A DNA stretch of 55,690 bases from Akkermansiaceae bacterium. Its GTDB lineage: Bacteria > Verrucomicrobiota > Verrucomicrobiia > Verrucomicrobiales > Akkermansiaceae. The position numbers and the translations under genes were made by a program. The notes under the pieces are model-generated. The model saw only the letters and a list, made by a program, of their open reading frames with translations. It was not told where the DNA came from and did no database searches. Shown one piece after another: positions 36,550 to 44,905 of the stretch (position 1 is its first letter; every line of letters begins with the position of its first letter). The stretch covers positions 1 to 55,690 of the forward strand of contig CAISTY010000148.1 of assembly GCA_903888515.1 (NCBI GenBank). The letters run 5' to 3'.

Positions 36550-38234
36550 TTGTCAGGAGGGGTGGCAGAGGGAGCTTTCATGGCCCAGAGAATTCCGCCT
36601 AGCAGATGTTTGGTGTACTTTGGATCCGCATAATGATCCGGATTGTGGCCGAGCCCGGAGTACCAAACGCGTCCGCCCTCGAACTCGTGGCACCAGGCCA
36701 GTGGGAATACGTTGTCGGGCATGGTTCCGGGATATGTGTCCTTTTCCGGATCTATCAGCGTGGTCAGATCGCCCGCGAGCAGGACGTGCACGGCGGGATT
36801 GAGGTGATCGAGAAAGTAGAACTCGTCGTTCCACTGCCAGGTGTTGCCGAGATGGGCGGTGGAGGGATGCGCTGGGTCGCGCACCTTGATGGTGATGGGT
36901 TGAATCTTGGAATGACGGAGGAATTTTCCACCGAGCATGGACCAGAACCACGGCCATTCCCGCTCCGATCCGCACACCGAGTGAATTCCCACGAAGCCGC
37001 CGCCCGCGAGGAGATAGTCCTGAAACGCGGTCCGCTGCGCTTCGGTGTCGAAGATGCGGTTGTTGGTGTTAGAGAATACCAATGTCTGATAGCGTTTCAG
37101 GTTGGCACCGGTAAACGCCGCCGGATCGTCGGTCACGTCCACCGCGAATTGGTTTTCCTCCCCCAGTTTCCGCAGGGCCGCCACGCTGGCATTCATGTTG
37201 TCATGCACATAGCCCTTGCCGTTTTTGGTATATACGAGGATGCGGCGCGCGGTGGTGCGCTCAATGGTTAGAGGTTCCCCGGCGAAGCGTCGCGCCTCGG
37301 TTTCCAAGCGGTTCGCATCCCAGCGCTTGGGATGGACCAGGACCCGGTAGCACAGGCGGATGTTTTTCATCGCCGCCAATTCGAATGGCTGCTGTTGGAG
37401 CCAGGCGGCATTCAGGAACCAGAACGGTTGCTTGCGGTCGGTGATGGCATACCACGGCGTGGGAAAGCGCGGATTGGTCGGGTGATCCAACATTGCAATG
37501 CCTACCTCCGTGTTGTCCAGGCGGCCGTTGAAATCCGCCCCCGATGCATTGAACCGCCAGAAATTCCCCACCGCCGCGCCCGTGGCCGCTGTCGCACTCA
37601 CTTGGGCGTCGGACAATTCCTTGGCCAGCCGCACGGACAGTCCCGCATAGCCGCCCCAGGGTTTTCCGTTAGGTTCTGGCGGCACCGGCGTGCGATCGAA
37701 CTTCACCGGCTCCGCGCCGGCCTGAAACTCCAGCTTCCAATCCATGGCATAGCTGCCGTCCGCGGCCGGTGGCGTGATGGTGATGACACGCCGCTCGGTT
37801 AGAACCGGTTGTGCGGCACCGGGTTTGCGGTAATCCAGCGCCAGCACGATCGATGCGGAGAAATCCGGTCGCGTCTCGAGATTTTCGACGCGCCAGGAGG
37901 TGAGGCCGGCAGACTGATTTTGTTTGTTCTCTTCCCAGTAGTTCACGCCGTTGATGGATTGCCATGAGAACCAGAGGCCGTAGTGCCAGTGATGGTCGGG
38001 CGGCTTCGCACACGTGAGGGGCGAACCGCCGGGCAAAGCCAGCGGGTGGAAGTACGGCTTGGTGACTCCGTTAGAACCGTAATTGAACTGCCAGACCGGC
38101 ATGCCGTTGTGGAGCAACGCCACCGAATCGGCATTGCGCTGCCATGTCGGGTTGGCGTCCGCGGCGGCAAGTAGGGTCAAGGGCAGGTGCAGCACGACAG
38201 CAGCCAAGGCAAAACTCGAAACACGGTATTTCAT
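36546..38234 (-). CDS. secreted DUF6807-ThuA fusion protein
   Basis: The 562-residue protein has a signal peptide (FALAAVVLHLPLTLLAAADA) and two domains. The N-terminal half (about 25-300) shows PYFHPLALPGGSPLTCAKPP followed by DHHWHYGLWFSWQSINGVNYW, typical of DUF6807/PmoA-like proteins. The C-terminal part (about 325-562) is a ThuA domain: RRILVYTKNGKGYVHDNMN, LLAGGGFVGIHSVCG, DEFYFLDHL, FPLAWCHEFEGGRVWYSGLG and HLLGGILWAM. ThuA proteins have a class I amidotransferase-like fold and act on trehalose or related sugars. It is the first gene of the three-gene minus-strand operon ending with the URO-D-like gene. Confidence 0.83.
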   Translation of the reverse strand: MKYRVSSFALAAVVLHLPLTLLAAADANPTWQRNADSVALLHNGMPVWQFNYGSNGVTKPYFHPLALPGGSPLTCAKPPDHHWHYGLWFSWQSINGVNYWEENKQNQSAGLTSWRVENLETRPDFSASIVLALDYRKPGAAQPVLTERRVITITPPAADGSYAMDWKLEFQAGAEPVKFDRTPVPPEPNGKPWGGYAGLSVRLAKELSDAQVSATAATGAAVGNFWRFNASGADFNGRLDNTEVGIAMLDHPTNPRFPTPWYAITDRKQPFWFLNAAWLQQQPFELAAMKNIRLCYRVLVHPKRWDANRLETEARRFAGEPLTIERTTARRILVYTKNGKGYVHDNMNASVAALRKLGEENQFAVDVTDDPAAFTGANLKRYQTLVFSNTNNRIFDTEAQRTAFQDYLLAGGGFVGIHSVCGSEREWPWFWSMLGGKFLRHSKIQPITIKVRDPAHPSTAHLGNTWQWNDEFYFLDHLNPAVHVLLAGDLTTLIDPEKDTYPGTMPDNVFPLAWCHEFEGGRVWYSGLGHNPDHYADPKYTKHLLGGILWAMKAPSATPPDK

Positions 38235-38327
38235 AACGCTTGAGAATTAGGGAATGATGATAGGCGTCCCCACATGAGACAGCCGAGCGAGACTAGCTCA
38301 TGGATCCGGCATGTAAACCCATTCCTT

Positions 38328-40025
38328 TCACGGATCGACTGACACCGGCACCGGCGGCGGAGTGGCCAGCACGCGCTCGGCCATCCGTTTGCGGGACACC
38401 CATAAGCGGACGCTGAGCCACATGCTCACCAGCACGGAAACGAACAACCAGAAATGAAACGCGCGCGGCACTGCACGCGCGGCCGCAGCCGGCAGTTCCG
38501 ATAGAGAGAGCAAGGTCCCCGGGGCATAAAACGGCATGCTCATCGGCGAGATCCCGATCAACCACGCGGCGGCCGGTATCAAACGGTCGCTGATCGGGCC
38601 GAACACCGCACCCGCCATGATCGGAACCACCCCGACGAAAATCGCCGCTAGACCGACCACGCGGCCCCCTTTCGCTTCTAACAATGCTTGGAACCCGATT
38701 GCGCCCGTAACCATGACCAACGTGAAATACCCTAACACATGCAGCGGTACCTGGTGGCCCGGAAACCAGCGCGATTCCACCAGTGCGCGGGTGAACAAAA
38801 ACCACCCCGCCGCGCCCGCGAGCGCCATGACCCCGACGAACCAAAACCCGGTGGACGCGTCCGCCAGATGCGGCAACGACGACACACCCTGCTTGCGGGC
38901 GCGCCGCCAACCGCGGAGTTGATGGTCAGCCGAGGGCGTGATGATCCCTGCCAGAACAAAGATCAGCAACAACGTGACGAGGCCGTAGATACCTGACAAC
39001 AACACCGCCTCCCCGGGCTTGGGCGCCCAATCCGGCAGCACTCTCACCATCCGATAGAATCCGCGCGACGGGAAAAGATTCCCCGGCTCGATCAGCGGCA
39101 GCGCGTTTCCTAACAGCAACGTCTGGATCCAGACGAAGAATCCGGCGGCCCATACTTTACCTAACAAATGCGCCTCGGCCCGCCGCCATTTCCGGCACAG
39201 CATGATGATAAATGTCAGGATCAGGCCGCCCTGGGAGAACAAGGTGAAAACCGCCTCGGAAAAATCGAGGTTGAAGAACTTCACGGTGGGCGCCAGCCGC
39301 TGGCCCGCCCGGACAACCGCCCCCGCGGACACCGGCAGGATGCCGGGCAGGCTTTCCTCTAAGACCGGCGTGATCGTCAGATACTTGAAAAACACCAGCC
39401 CGAACTTCGCCATCTGGGGAATGATCGTGTAGAGACAGAACACCAACCCGATGGATGCCAGAAACGCCCAGCGGCGGTTGCGCGCCACCGTGCCGGTCAG
39501 CAGCCCGGTGAAATGATAGAGCGCGGCCGAAGTCATGACTATCAGATAGAGCGGTGCCCATACGGTCCACGCCACCTGTCCGCGCCACAACGCCCAAGCC
39601 GTGAACGGCAGCGTTCCGAGAAACATCACATACTCGCGCACCGGCAGACCGAAAAGATAACCCATCACTTTCGACAAGGGTGACATCGGGATCAGCCGCT
39701 GATAGTCGATCACCCCCTCGTCGCGCTCCGCTGTCATCCCGCCAGCCACCTGCGCGGTGCCCAAAATGAACAAGATGACGCATTGCAGGAAGAACAGCGG
39801 GATGATGCCGGTGCGCGCGGCATCCACCGGCGTCATGAGGCTGTGCACGCCGATGGACGACCCCATGGCCACGATGAAGCCGGCAATGAGCACCGTGATC
39901 AGCAAGCCAACCCCCACGCCGCGCAGGCGCAGGCGTGACTGGCAATAGCGCCGGAATATCGGATTGCGCCAAACGTTCCATGCGGCGTGGCGGACGGGAC
40001 GGGCTCTTGATCTATCAGAGTTCAT
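38328..40025 (-). CDS. ABC-2-type transporter permease
   Basis: The 565-residue integral membrane protein has about 12-14 hydrophobic segments, beginning with LRGVGVGLLITVLIAGFIVA after a basic N-terminus. A periplasmic stretch and the loop QVAGGMTAERDEGVIDYQRL follow. The E-R-x-x-G-x-x-x-x-x motif after an early helix is typical of ABC-2 permeases that work with a separate ATPase. The ATPase gene precedes it with a 4-base overlap. Cargo is unknown. The length, roughly double that of a simple ABC-2 permease, implies two fused halves. Confidence 0.8.
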   Translation of the reverse strand: MNSDRSRARPVRHAAWNVWRNPIFRRYCQSRLRLRGVGVGLLITVLIAGFIVAMGSSIGVHSLMTPVDAARTGIIPLFFLQCVILFILGTAQVAGGMTAERDEGVIDYQRLIPMSPLSKVMGYLFGLPVREYVMFLGTLPFTAWALWRGQVAWTVWAPLYLIVMTSAALYHFTGLLTGTVARNRRWAFLASIGLVFCLYTIIPQMAKFGLVFFKYLTITPVLEESLPGILPVSAGAVVRAGQRLAPTVKFFNLDFSEAVFTLFSQGGLILTFIIMLCRKWRRAEAHLLGKVWAAGFFVWIQTLLLGNALPLIEPGNLFPSRGFYRMVRVLPDWAPKPGEAVLLSGIYGLVTLLLIFVLAGIITPSADHQLRGWRRARKQGVSSLPHLADASTGFWFVGVMALAGAAGWFLFTRALVESRWFPGHQVPLHVLGYFTLVMVTGAIGFQALLEAKGGRVVGLAAIFVGVVPIMAGAVFGPISDRLIPAAAWLIGISPMSMPFYAPGTLLSLSELPAAAARAVPRAFHFWLFVSVLVSMWLSVRLWVSRKRMAERVLATPPPVPVSVDP

Positions 40026-40993
40026 GGGCGGCGATTGTTTTCGGCGACTTCCACGAGGATGTCTTCAAAGGACGAGCGTTTTTCCTCGAACGCCCGCATG
40101 CGGATGCCCAGCCCAACCAGTCCGTCCAGCAGATCCGCCTGGGCATCATCGTTGCCGGTGAATCCGAAAACCACCTGTTGCCCGGTAACCCGCAGGTCGT
40201 GGACGGAGGGGCGGGATGCCAGCCACGCGCTGGCCTCCTCGTGGCGGCCCAGCAAGGTTGCTGTTAGGACGCGTTCGGTTCTGCCGAGTTGGGTGCGGAC
40301 TTGTTCGACCGTGCCCGAGGCGAGCAAGCGGCCGTGGTTCATCACACACAGCGAGGAACACATTTCGGCGAGTTCGCTAAGAATGTGCGAACTCACAAAA
40401 ACCGTCACGCCGGACTCCGCCAGCTTGCGCAGAGCATTGCGCAAATCACGGCGCGCCAGGGGATCTAGACCGCTTGCCGGTTCGTCGAGCATCAACACGC
40501 GCGGACGGTGCAACAGGGTTTTGGCCAGCACCACACGCTGCGTCTGCCCGCGGGAAAGCTCCTTGCACCAACAATCGTGCTGGGCTGTTAGGGAAACCTC
40601 CTCCAGGCATTCGGCAACCCGCTCGCGGCGCTGCGAGCGGCTGGCCAAGCCATAGGCGGCGGCGTGGAATTCGAGAAACTCGCCAACCTTGAGGTCCGAC
40701 GGTACCGGGGCGAGGTCGGGCATGTAACCGAGGATGCGGCGCACGCCTTCGATATCCTCGAGCACGTCCACGCCATCGAGCATCACCTCGCCGTAGGTGG
40801 GTTCCATGAGGGTTGTCAGCACGCGGAAGGTGCTGGTTTTTCCGGCACCGTTAGGTCCGACCAATCCGTACACCACTCCCTGCGGCACGCTGAGCGTGAG
40901 ATCATCCACCGCCATGAAATCACCGTAATCCACCCGCAAACAACGGATGTCGATGGCCGGAGCCGGGGCGTTGGGGATATCAGAAGTCATCAT
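40022..40993 (-). CDS. ABC transporter ATP-binding protein
   Basis: The 323-residue ATPase has Walker A GPNGAGKTST, a Q-loop region near RRILGYMPDLAPVPSDL, the signature LSRGQTQRVVLAKTLL, Walker B RVLMLDEPASGLD and the H-loop VFVSSHILSE. A C-terminal domain of about 90 residues follows (VEQVRTQLGRTERVLTATLL), as in DrrA/NatA/CcmA-like exporters. It pairs with the downstream permease. Its start overlaps the end of the upstream coiled-coil gene by 14 bases, so the four to five genes from 43583 to 38328 are likely co-transcribed. Confidence 0.92.
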   Translation of the reverse strand: MMTSDIPNAPAPAIDIRCLRVDYGDFMAVDDLTLSVPQGVVYGLVGPNGAGKTSTFRVLTTLMEPTYGEVMLDGVDVLEDIEGVRRILGYMPDLAPVPSDLKVGEFLEFHAAAYGLASRSQRRERVAECLEEVSLTAQHDCWCKELSRGQTQRVVLAKTLLHRPRVLMLDEPASGLDPLARRDLRNALRKLAESGVTVFVSSHILSELAEMCSSLCVMNHGRLLASGTVEQVRTQLGRTERVLTATLLGRHEEASAWLASRPSVHDLRVTGQQVVFGFTGNDDAQADLLDGLVGLGIRMRAFEEKRSSFEDILVEVAENNRRP

Positions 40994-41942
40994 GGAACAT
41001 ATCCCAATCGGGCGGCAGGGTCAGGCCGATGCCCTCCATGTTTTTGGCCGCCTCGTCGCGGCGGCGCTGTTGTTCCGCCTGATAGAGCGCACGCTGTTCG
41101 GGCTTCAAGACCGCGAGCATCGCGTCCTGGCGGTTACCGGCGGGGGTCGCGCCGATGTCACCGCCCACTCCCTCCAGCTTCATCGCAGGATCGTAATCAC
41201 TCGAACCGCGCGCCATGATGCCGAATACCTGGTCCCGTTGTGCTTCGTCGAGTTTGACGATCGTATCGAGCCGCTGGACCCGCATGTCCGCATCCTGTTG
41301 GACGCGCGCCGCACGCTCCGCCATGCGCGCGGTTTGGAAATCCGTTAGTTTATCACCACTGAGGGTTTTCGCCATGAACGCATCCAGCCCGGCATCCGGA
41401 CGGACGTCCCGGGATGCGCGCATGAGGTCCTGGATGCGGGTGCCGTCCTGCGCGACCAAATCGCTCCAGCGCTTCGCATCTTCTTGGGCTTTCTGGCCGA
41501 ACCACTGCTTGAGCGCTTCCTGCTGTTGGGGTGTTAGATTGTATTTCCGCGCCAACTCGCCGCTCATGCGATCGACCAATTGCTGTTGTTGTTTGAGTCG
41601 CATGCGGTCGAACAAGGGCGCGAGATCGCGCAACAGCGGCTGACTCGCCCGGAACAGGTCGTCGGGGCTTACTGGACGCCCCTCGCGGATGTCCTCGGCA
41701 ATGTTGCGTGCGCCGTCGGCAAAGGTCCGCCCCAAGCGGCGGCGTGCATGCGGATCCGCTCCTTCCAGCGCGACGATGCGGTTTTGCGCCCGTTTCAATT
41801 CGACCTCCATCTGGTTCGCCCGTTCCTCGGAAGATCCTTCGCGCCCGGGCATGCTTTGCAGAAACAAGGTGGCTCCAACACCACCGACGGCCAAGCCAAT
41901 GACCAGCGGGATCAACGGACGAATGGTTTGGACGAAAGACAT
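40980..41942 (-). CDS. membrane-anchored coiled-coil protein
   Basis: From ATG 41942 the product (320 aa) has one N-terminal helix (LIPLVIGLAVGGVGATLFLQ). A long charged helical region follows, rich in E, R, Q and K (ANQMEVELKRAQNRIVALEG; LTPQQQEALKQWFGQKAQED). The L-T-P-x-Q-Q-x-x-x-L/I and later V-K-L-D-E-A-Q-R-D segments resemble Spy/CpxP-type repeats, where such helices sense or chaperone envelope proteins. That is a resemblance only. It lies directly upstream of, and overlaps, the ABC ATPase gene, suggesting a role with the exporter. Confidence 0.6.
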   Translation of the reverse strand: MSFVQTIRPLIPLVIGLAVGGVGATLFLQSMPGREGSSEERANQMEVELKRAQNRIVALEGADPHARRRLGRTFADGARNIAEDIREGRPVSPDDLFRASQPLLRDLAPLFDRMRLKQQQQLVDRMSGELARKYNLTPQQQEALKQWFGQKAQEDAKRWSDLVAQDGTRIQDLMRASRDVRPDAGLDAFMAKTLSGDKLTDFQTARMAERAARVQQDADMRVQRLDTIVKLDEAQRDQVFGIMARGSSDYDPAMKLEGVGGDIGATPAGNRQDAMLAVLKPEQRALYQAEQQRRRDEAAKNMEGIGLTLPPDWDMFHDDF

Positions 41943-42034
41943 GCGATGCGACGGAATGGGGAACATGGCGGGCCAGCACCATAACTTGCATGGGCACTGC
42001 CGATTCTCCCGGGTCTAACGGTCGATCACCACGA

Positions 42035-43042
42035 TCACTTGGCCGGGGCCGGGGGCGGGTTTTGTTTCAGCCACTCCTCACGTGCCGTCAGGTTCGCTTT
42101 CAAGTCGAAGATGCGGGTGCGTTCGGTGCTGAGATCGGAATACTTGCGCATGATGTCCGAGAAATCGCGCGCCAAGTCCTTGCGGGTGTCGTCGAGCATC
42201 TGCCCGGCGTCATGGGCCTCGTCGCCGCCGATTTCCCTGGTCGCGCCGCTGCCGTCAGGCAGCACCAATTCGCGTCGGTTCGCCTTGAGTTTGTCCAACG
42301 TTGCATCGATGCGTCCGAGTTCCGCGTATTGCAGGGTCCTCTCCTTGTCGCTGAGTTTGCGTTTGTCCAGGCCGTCGGCGATTGCGGCCCGCCGGGTTTG
42401 GTTGCGGGCGAGCGCCTTGTCGAGTTCCTGGAGCAGTTCGCGCCGCGTCACTTTGCCAGAGGTATTGTCGCGGCGGTTTTGTTTCCACTCCTCGCTGACC
42501 CGCAGGTTTTCCTGATACCATCCGTTAGAATAGGAACTGCCGTAGGATTCATACTTATTGACGTCCTTGTGGCCGGGAAACGATTTGGCAAGCTCCATGA
42601 CCTGCGTGACGCGTTTGTCGATCCGCTCGTCAAATGTTTTGAGGGTTTTGGCCAACTCTTCTTGCGGCACGTTGGAATCCTTGCGCATCGTTTCAAACAA
42701 GTCCACCCGCTTTTGCCGGTAGATCCAAACCGTTCGAATCAAGCCCTCGATCACGTCTTCCTTGATATTGGCCACCCGGGTCTTGGAGTCCTCCGAATCC
42801 TTGAGTGACGCCAGGTTTTTCACGATGTCATCGATTTGTTTTTCGGTGCGGGCGTCCAAGGCGAGCACGTCCTGTTTGAGCATTTCGAAGCGCGATTCGC
42901 GTTGGGCGATATGCTGTTTGAGGTTTTCCACTGATTTGACGCGCGCCGCGTAATCCGTGGGTGCGGGAGCAGGAGGGGTTTGGGCCAAGCCAGAGATCAA
43001 GGTGAGACTCAAAATGCCCAATGCTGCGGTGTGTTTATGCAT
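42035..43042 (-). CDS. exported coiled-coil protein
   Basis: The 335-residue protein starts at ATG 43042 with a signal peptide (MHKHTAALGILSLTLISGLA). It is then almost entirely helical with heptad character (SVENLKQHIAQRESRFEMLK; LDARTEKQIDDIVKNLASLK; RRELLQELDKALARNQTRRA) and ends in NPPPAPAK. No catalytic motif is seen. Its size and pattern are close to those of the next gene in the group, so the two may form a periplasmic scaffold together. An upstream extension to 43237 is not supported. Confidence 0.6.
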   Translation of the reverse strand: MHKHTAALGILSLTLISGLAQTPPAPAPTDYAARVKSVENLKQHIAQRESRFEMLKQDVLALDARTEKQIDDIVKNLASLKDSEDSKTRVANIKEDVIEGLIRTVWIYRQKRVDLFETMRKDSNVPQEELAKTLKTFDERIDKRVTQVMELAKSFPGHKDVNKYESYGSSYSNGWYQENLRVSEEWKQNRRDNTSGKVTRRELLQELDKALARNQTRRAAIADGLDKRKLSDKERTLQYAELGRIDATLDKLKANRRELVLPDGSGATREIGGDEAHDAGQMLDDTRKDLARDFSDIMRKYSDLSTERTRIFDLKANLTAREEWLKQNPPPAPAK

Positions 43043-43103
43043 ACCGTGAGTCAAGCCAGTCACACCCGCCGCGCAAGCAAAAAATCCACTGGTATTTCGT
43101 GGC

Positions 43104-43583
43104 TCAAGGAGCACTGCGGGGTGGGAAAACGGTGGGGGCTCTGAAAAAATGGGTTTGCAGGTGGTTGACGATGGAGAACAGGACGCCCGTGCTCCACCCG
43201 AACATGAGGATGCCGGTGACCGCCTCAATCGCACCAAAGATCCGCCAGGGCATCGGGGGAATCACATCGCCATAACCGACCGTGGAGTAACTCGTGGCGG
43301 AATAGTAGAACGAAACATCGAAGGACGGGAAGCAGCCGCGCGAGTCATAGAACCACGCCCAGACGGTGATTTGCAGCACATGAAGCAGCAGCAGGCCGAA
43401 CACCACGCGGATCAGAATCCAGAAGGTTCTGGGAAGGCTGAAGTGGTGTTCGCCGCGCGGCCAGGCGCGGGTCAGCCAGCGCAAACCGAGCATCATGCCC
43501 ACACCGTGGATCATGACACAGCTCGAGACTAACAGAAAAAGGATCGCGAAGTTCTTGAGCATCGGGACGGGCATGGTTTTCAT
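43104..43583 (-). CDS. two-TM/pore potassium channel-like protein
   Basis: The 159-residue membrane protein has hydrophobic segments at about 10-35, 55-78 and 115-135, and the pore signature SYSTVGYGD with the selectivity filter at residues 101-106 (TVGYGD). No RCK or cyclic-nucleotide domain is attached, so it is a minimal Ion_trans_2-type channel. It heads the minus-strand group that includes two coiled-coil proteins and an ABC exporter. Whether it belongs to the same transcript is unclear (61-base gap). Confidence 0.85.
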   Translation of the reverse strand: MKTMPVPMLKNFAILFLLVSSCVMIHGVGMMLGLRWLTRAWPRGEHHFSLPRTFWILIRVVFGLLLLHVLQITVWAWFYDSRGCFPSFDVSFYYSATSYSTVGYGDVIPPMPWRIFGAIEAVTGILMFGWSTGVLFSIVNHLQTHFFRAPTVFPPRSAP

Positions 43584-43635
43584 GGATTCGCGTCATTTCG
43601 TCCAGTCTGAACCGCACCCCGCACCGGAGCCTCCC

Positions 43636-43647
43636 ACTAGTGTGCCG
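43636..43647. mobile_element. possible IS630-type end remnant
   Basis: The 12 bases ACTAGTGTGCCG are identical to 55552-55563, where they mark the edge of an IS630-family element next to its transposase C-terminus. Here no transposase follows. Instead a truncated kinase tail begins about 65 bases on. It may be the scar of an insertion that cut the first copy of the kinase module. Confidence 0.45.
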
Positions 43648-43711
43648 TCTCCGAAATATCCATACGAAATGAGATTCTTGAATTTGTTGAAATTTGGTCG
43701 CTGCGCTCCGG

Positions 43712-43939
43712 GCCTCCCTCTACCAACTCCTCACCGGCAAGTTCCCCTTCCGCTTCGATCCCAAGCGCGACCCCATCGACATCATCCTCAACGAAAACCC
43801 CGTCCCCATCCGCGACCGCATGCCCGGACTGAAGAAAAACCTCGCCGCCGTCATCGACAAAGCCCTCGTCCGCAATCCCAGAGACCGCTCCCCGGACGCC
43901 GGAAAACTGCTCTCCTCACTCCTCAAGCTCAAACCATGA
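43712..43939 (+). pseudogene. duplicate tail of the FHA-Ser/Thr kinase gene (copy A)
   Basis: These 228 bases align without gaps to 45956-46183, the last 76 codons of the complete kinase gene. They encode the same C-terminal lobe (SLYQLLTGKFPFRFDPKRDP, DIILNENPVPIRDRMPGL). The ATGA that joins kinase stop and next start is also kept (MSHKPL versus MNHNPL). Catalytic motifs are absent. Substitutions are mostly synonymous, so the copy diverged while under protein-level selection before being cut. Confidence 0.9.
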
Positions 43940-44005
43940 GTCACAAGCCCCTCGGCAGAAACCCGGATTTAAATTCCATCGAATTCGATGGAATTAACAA
44001 AGCAA
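43940..44005 (+). pseudogene. remnant of small ORF fused to a KilA-N segment (copy A)
   Basis: After the kinase tail, the first codons of the small downstream ORF (MSHKPLG) jump directly into RNPDLNSIEFDGINKAS. This corresponds to NNPDFNSLEFEGIRNEAG of the KilA-N protein at 46626-46680. About 450 bases present in the complete module are deleted between these points. The remnant includes the 24-bp palindrome listed separately. Confidence 0.8.
43972..43995. repeat. perfect 24-bp palindrome (copy A)
   Basis: The half-site AATTCCATCGAA is followed directly by its exact complement TTCGATGGAATT. The matching palindrome in the intact KilA-N gene (46641-46664) differs at one position in each half, and the change is compensated so symmetry stays perfect. 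Confidence 0.97.
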
Positions 44006-44060
44006 GCCCCTTCTCTTTTCTGCTCACCGCTTACTCGACACTTCTCCCTCTTCATTTCAG

Positions 44061-44092
44061 CGTTTCAGCGTTTCAGAATTTCAGCTTTTACC
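44061..44092. repeat. TTTCAG-type direct repeat, copy 1
   Basis: CGTTTCAGCGTTTCAG, AATTTCAGCTTTTACC: a low-complexity repeat that recurs with one altered unit at 47427-47458. Both copies lie just downstream of a KilA-N sequence, marking the right edge of the duplicated module. Confidence 0.85.
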
Positions 44093-44143
44093 GCATTCCC
44101 GCGCTTGCCTTGCCGTCAGACAGCCTGCTAGGTTCTTGCGGTC

Positions 44144-44824
44144 ATGGAAGAACGGTTCAACGAACTCCTTCCCCTCGCGACGAAGATCGCCCGGGAGTTC
44201 GACAACATCCCGGGCTTACCCCATGCCGAGATCGAACTGGCCGCCCAAGAGGCCCTAGCCCATGCGGCCCTGCTATTCGATCCTGCCAAAGGCGACTTCA
44301 CCGCCTACGCCGCCCGGGCCATGCGCAATGCCCTGCGCGACCTCTATGACCGCCAGATGCGGCATCACCGCCACCACGTTTACGATCTCGATCTCCCGGT
44401 CACCCTTTCCGCCACTTCCCCGGAAGCCCGTGTGCAGCGGGTTCCAGCCCGGAACATGCCTCTGGCCGATCACGCGGCAGCCGCGCTTGAATCCGGTGAG
44501 CGCCTCGCACAAGCCATGAGCACGTTGCCGGCGCGGCTCCGCGTTGTTGTCGAAGGCATCCGCGACGGCAAGAGCTACAGCGAAATCGGTGCCACCATGG
44601 GGGTTTCCAAACAAGCCGCCCACAAGCTCGCCGGCGCGGCCATCACATCGCTCAGGGAACGCCTCGAAGCCATGGGCTTCCACGGCATCGACACCCTCGG
44701 TTTCCTCAAGTCCATTCAAAAAAGGGGCAAATACATCTCACCGCAGGGCGTCTTGGGGTTGTCACGCCTCCAATCTTCTCCCGAAACCCCACCCCCGGTT
44801 GACGATTTTACGCCTCATCCGTAA
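44144..44824 (+). CDS. sigma-70-family RNA polymerase sigma factor
   Basis: The 226-residue protein has a region 2 (FDPAKGDFTAYAARAMRNAL and RDLYDRQMRHHRHHVYDLDL) and a C-terminal region 4 helix-turn-helix (DGKSYSEIGATMGVSKQAAH). Region 3 appears short, and region 1.1 is absent, as in alternative or ECF-like factors. A proline-rich tail follows. No anti-sigma gene is adjacent. Instead an FHA-kinase gene follows 81 bases on, so phosphorylation-dependent control of the sigma factor or its target genes is possible (inference). Confidence 0.78.
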   Translation: MEERFNELLPLATKIAREFDNIPGLPHAEIELAAQEALAHAALLFDPAKGDFTAYAARAMRNALRDLYDRQMRHHRHHVYDLDLPVTLSATSPEARVQRVPARNMPLADHAAAALESGERLAQAMSTLPARLRVVVEGIRDGKSYSEIGATMGVSKQAAHKLAGAAITSLRERLEAMGFHGIDTLGFLKSIQKRGKYISPQGVLGLSRLQSSPETPPPVDDFTPHP

Positions 44825-44905
44825 TCCCTTCCTACAACGCGCCATCTTACCCGCCATCCGCGCTCTTCTTTCTCTTCCATTCGCCATTACCCCAGCACCC
44901 CAGCA

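Noticed and set aside
43495..44349. Plus-strand frame of 284 codons covering the kinase/KilA-N remnant
   Set aside because: It changes relation to homologous frames inside the segment and runs through the antisense of the channel gene and into the sigma gene in the wrong frame.
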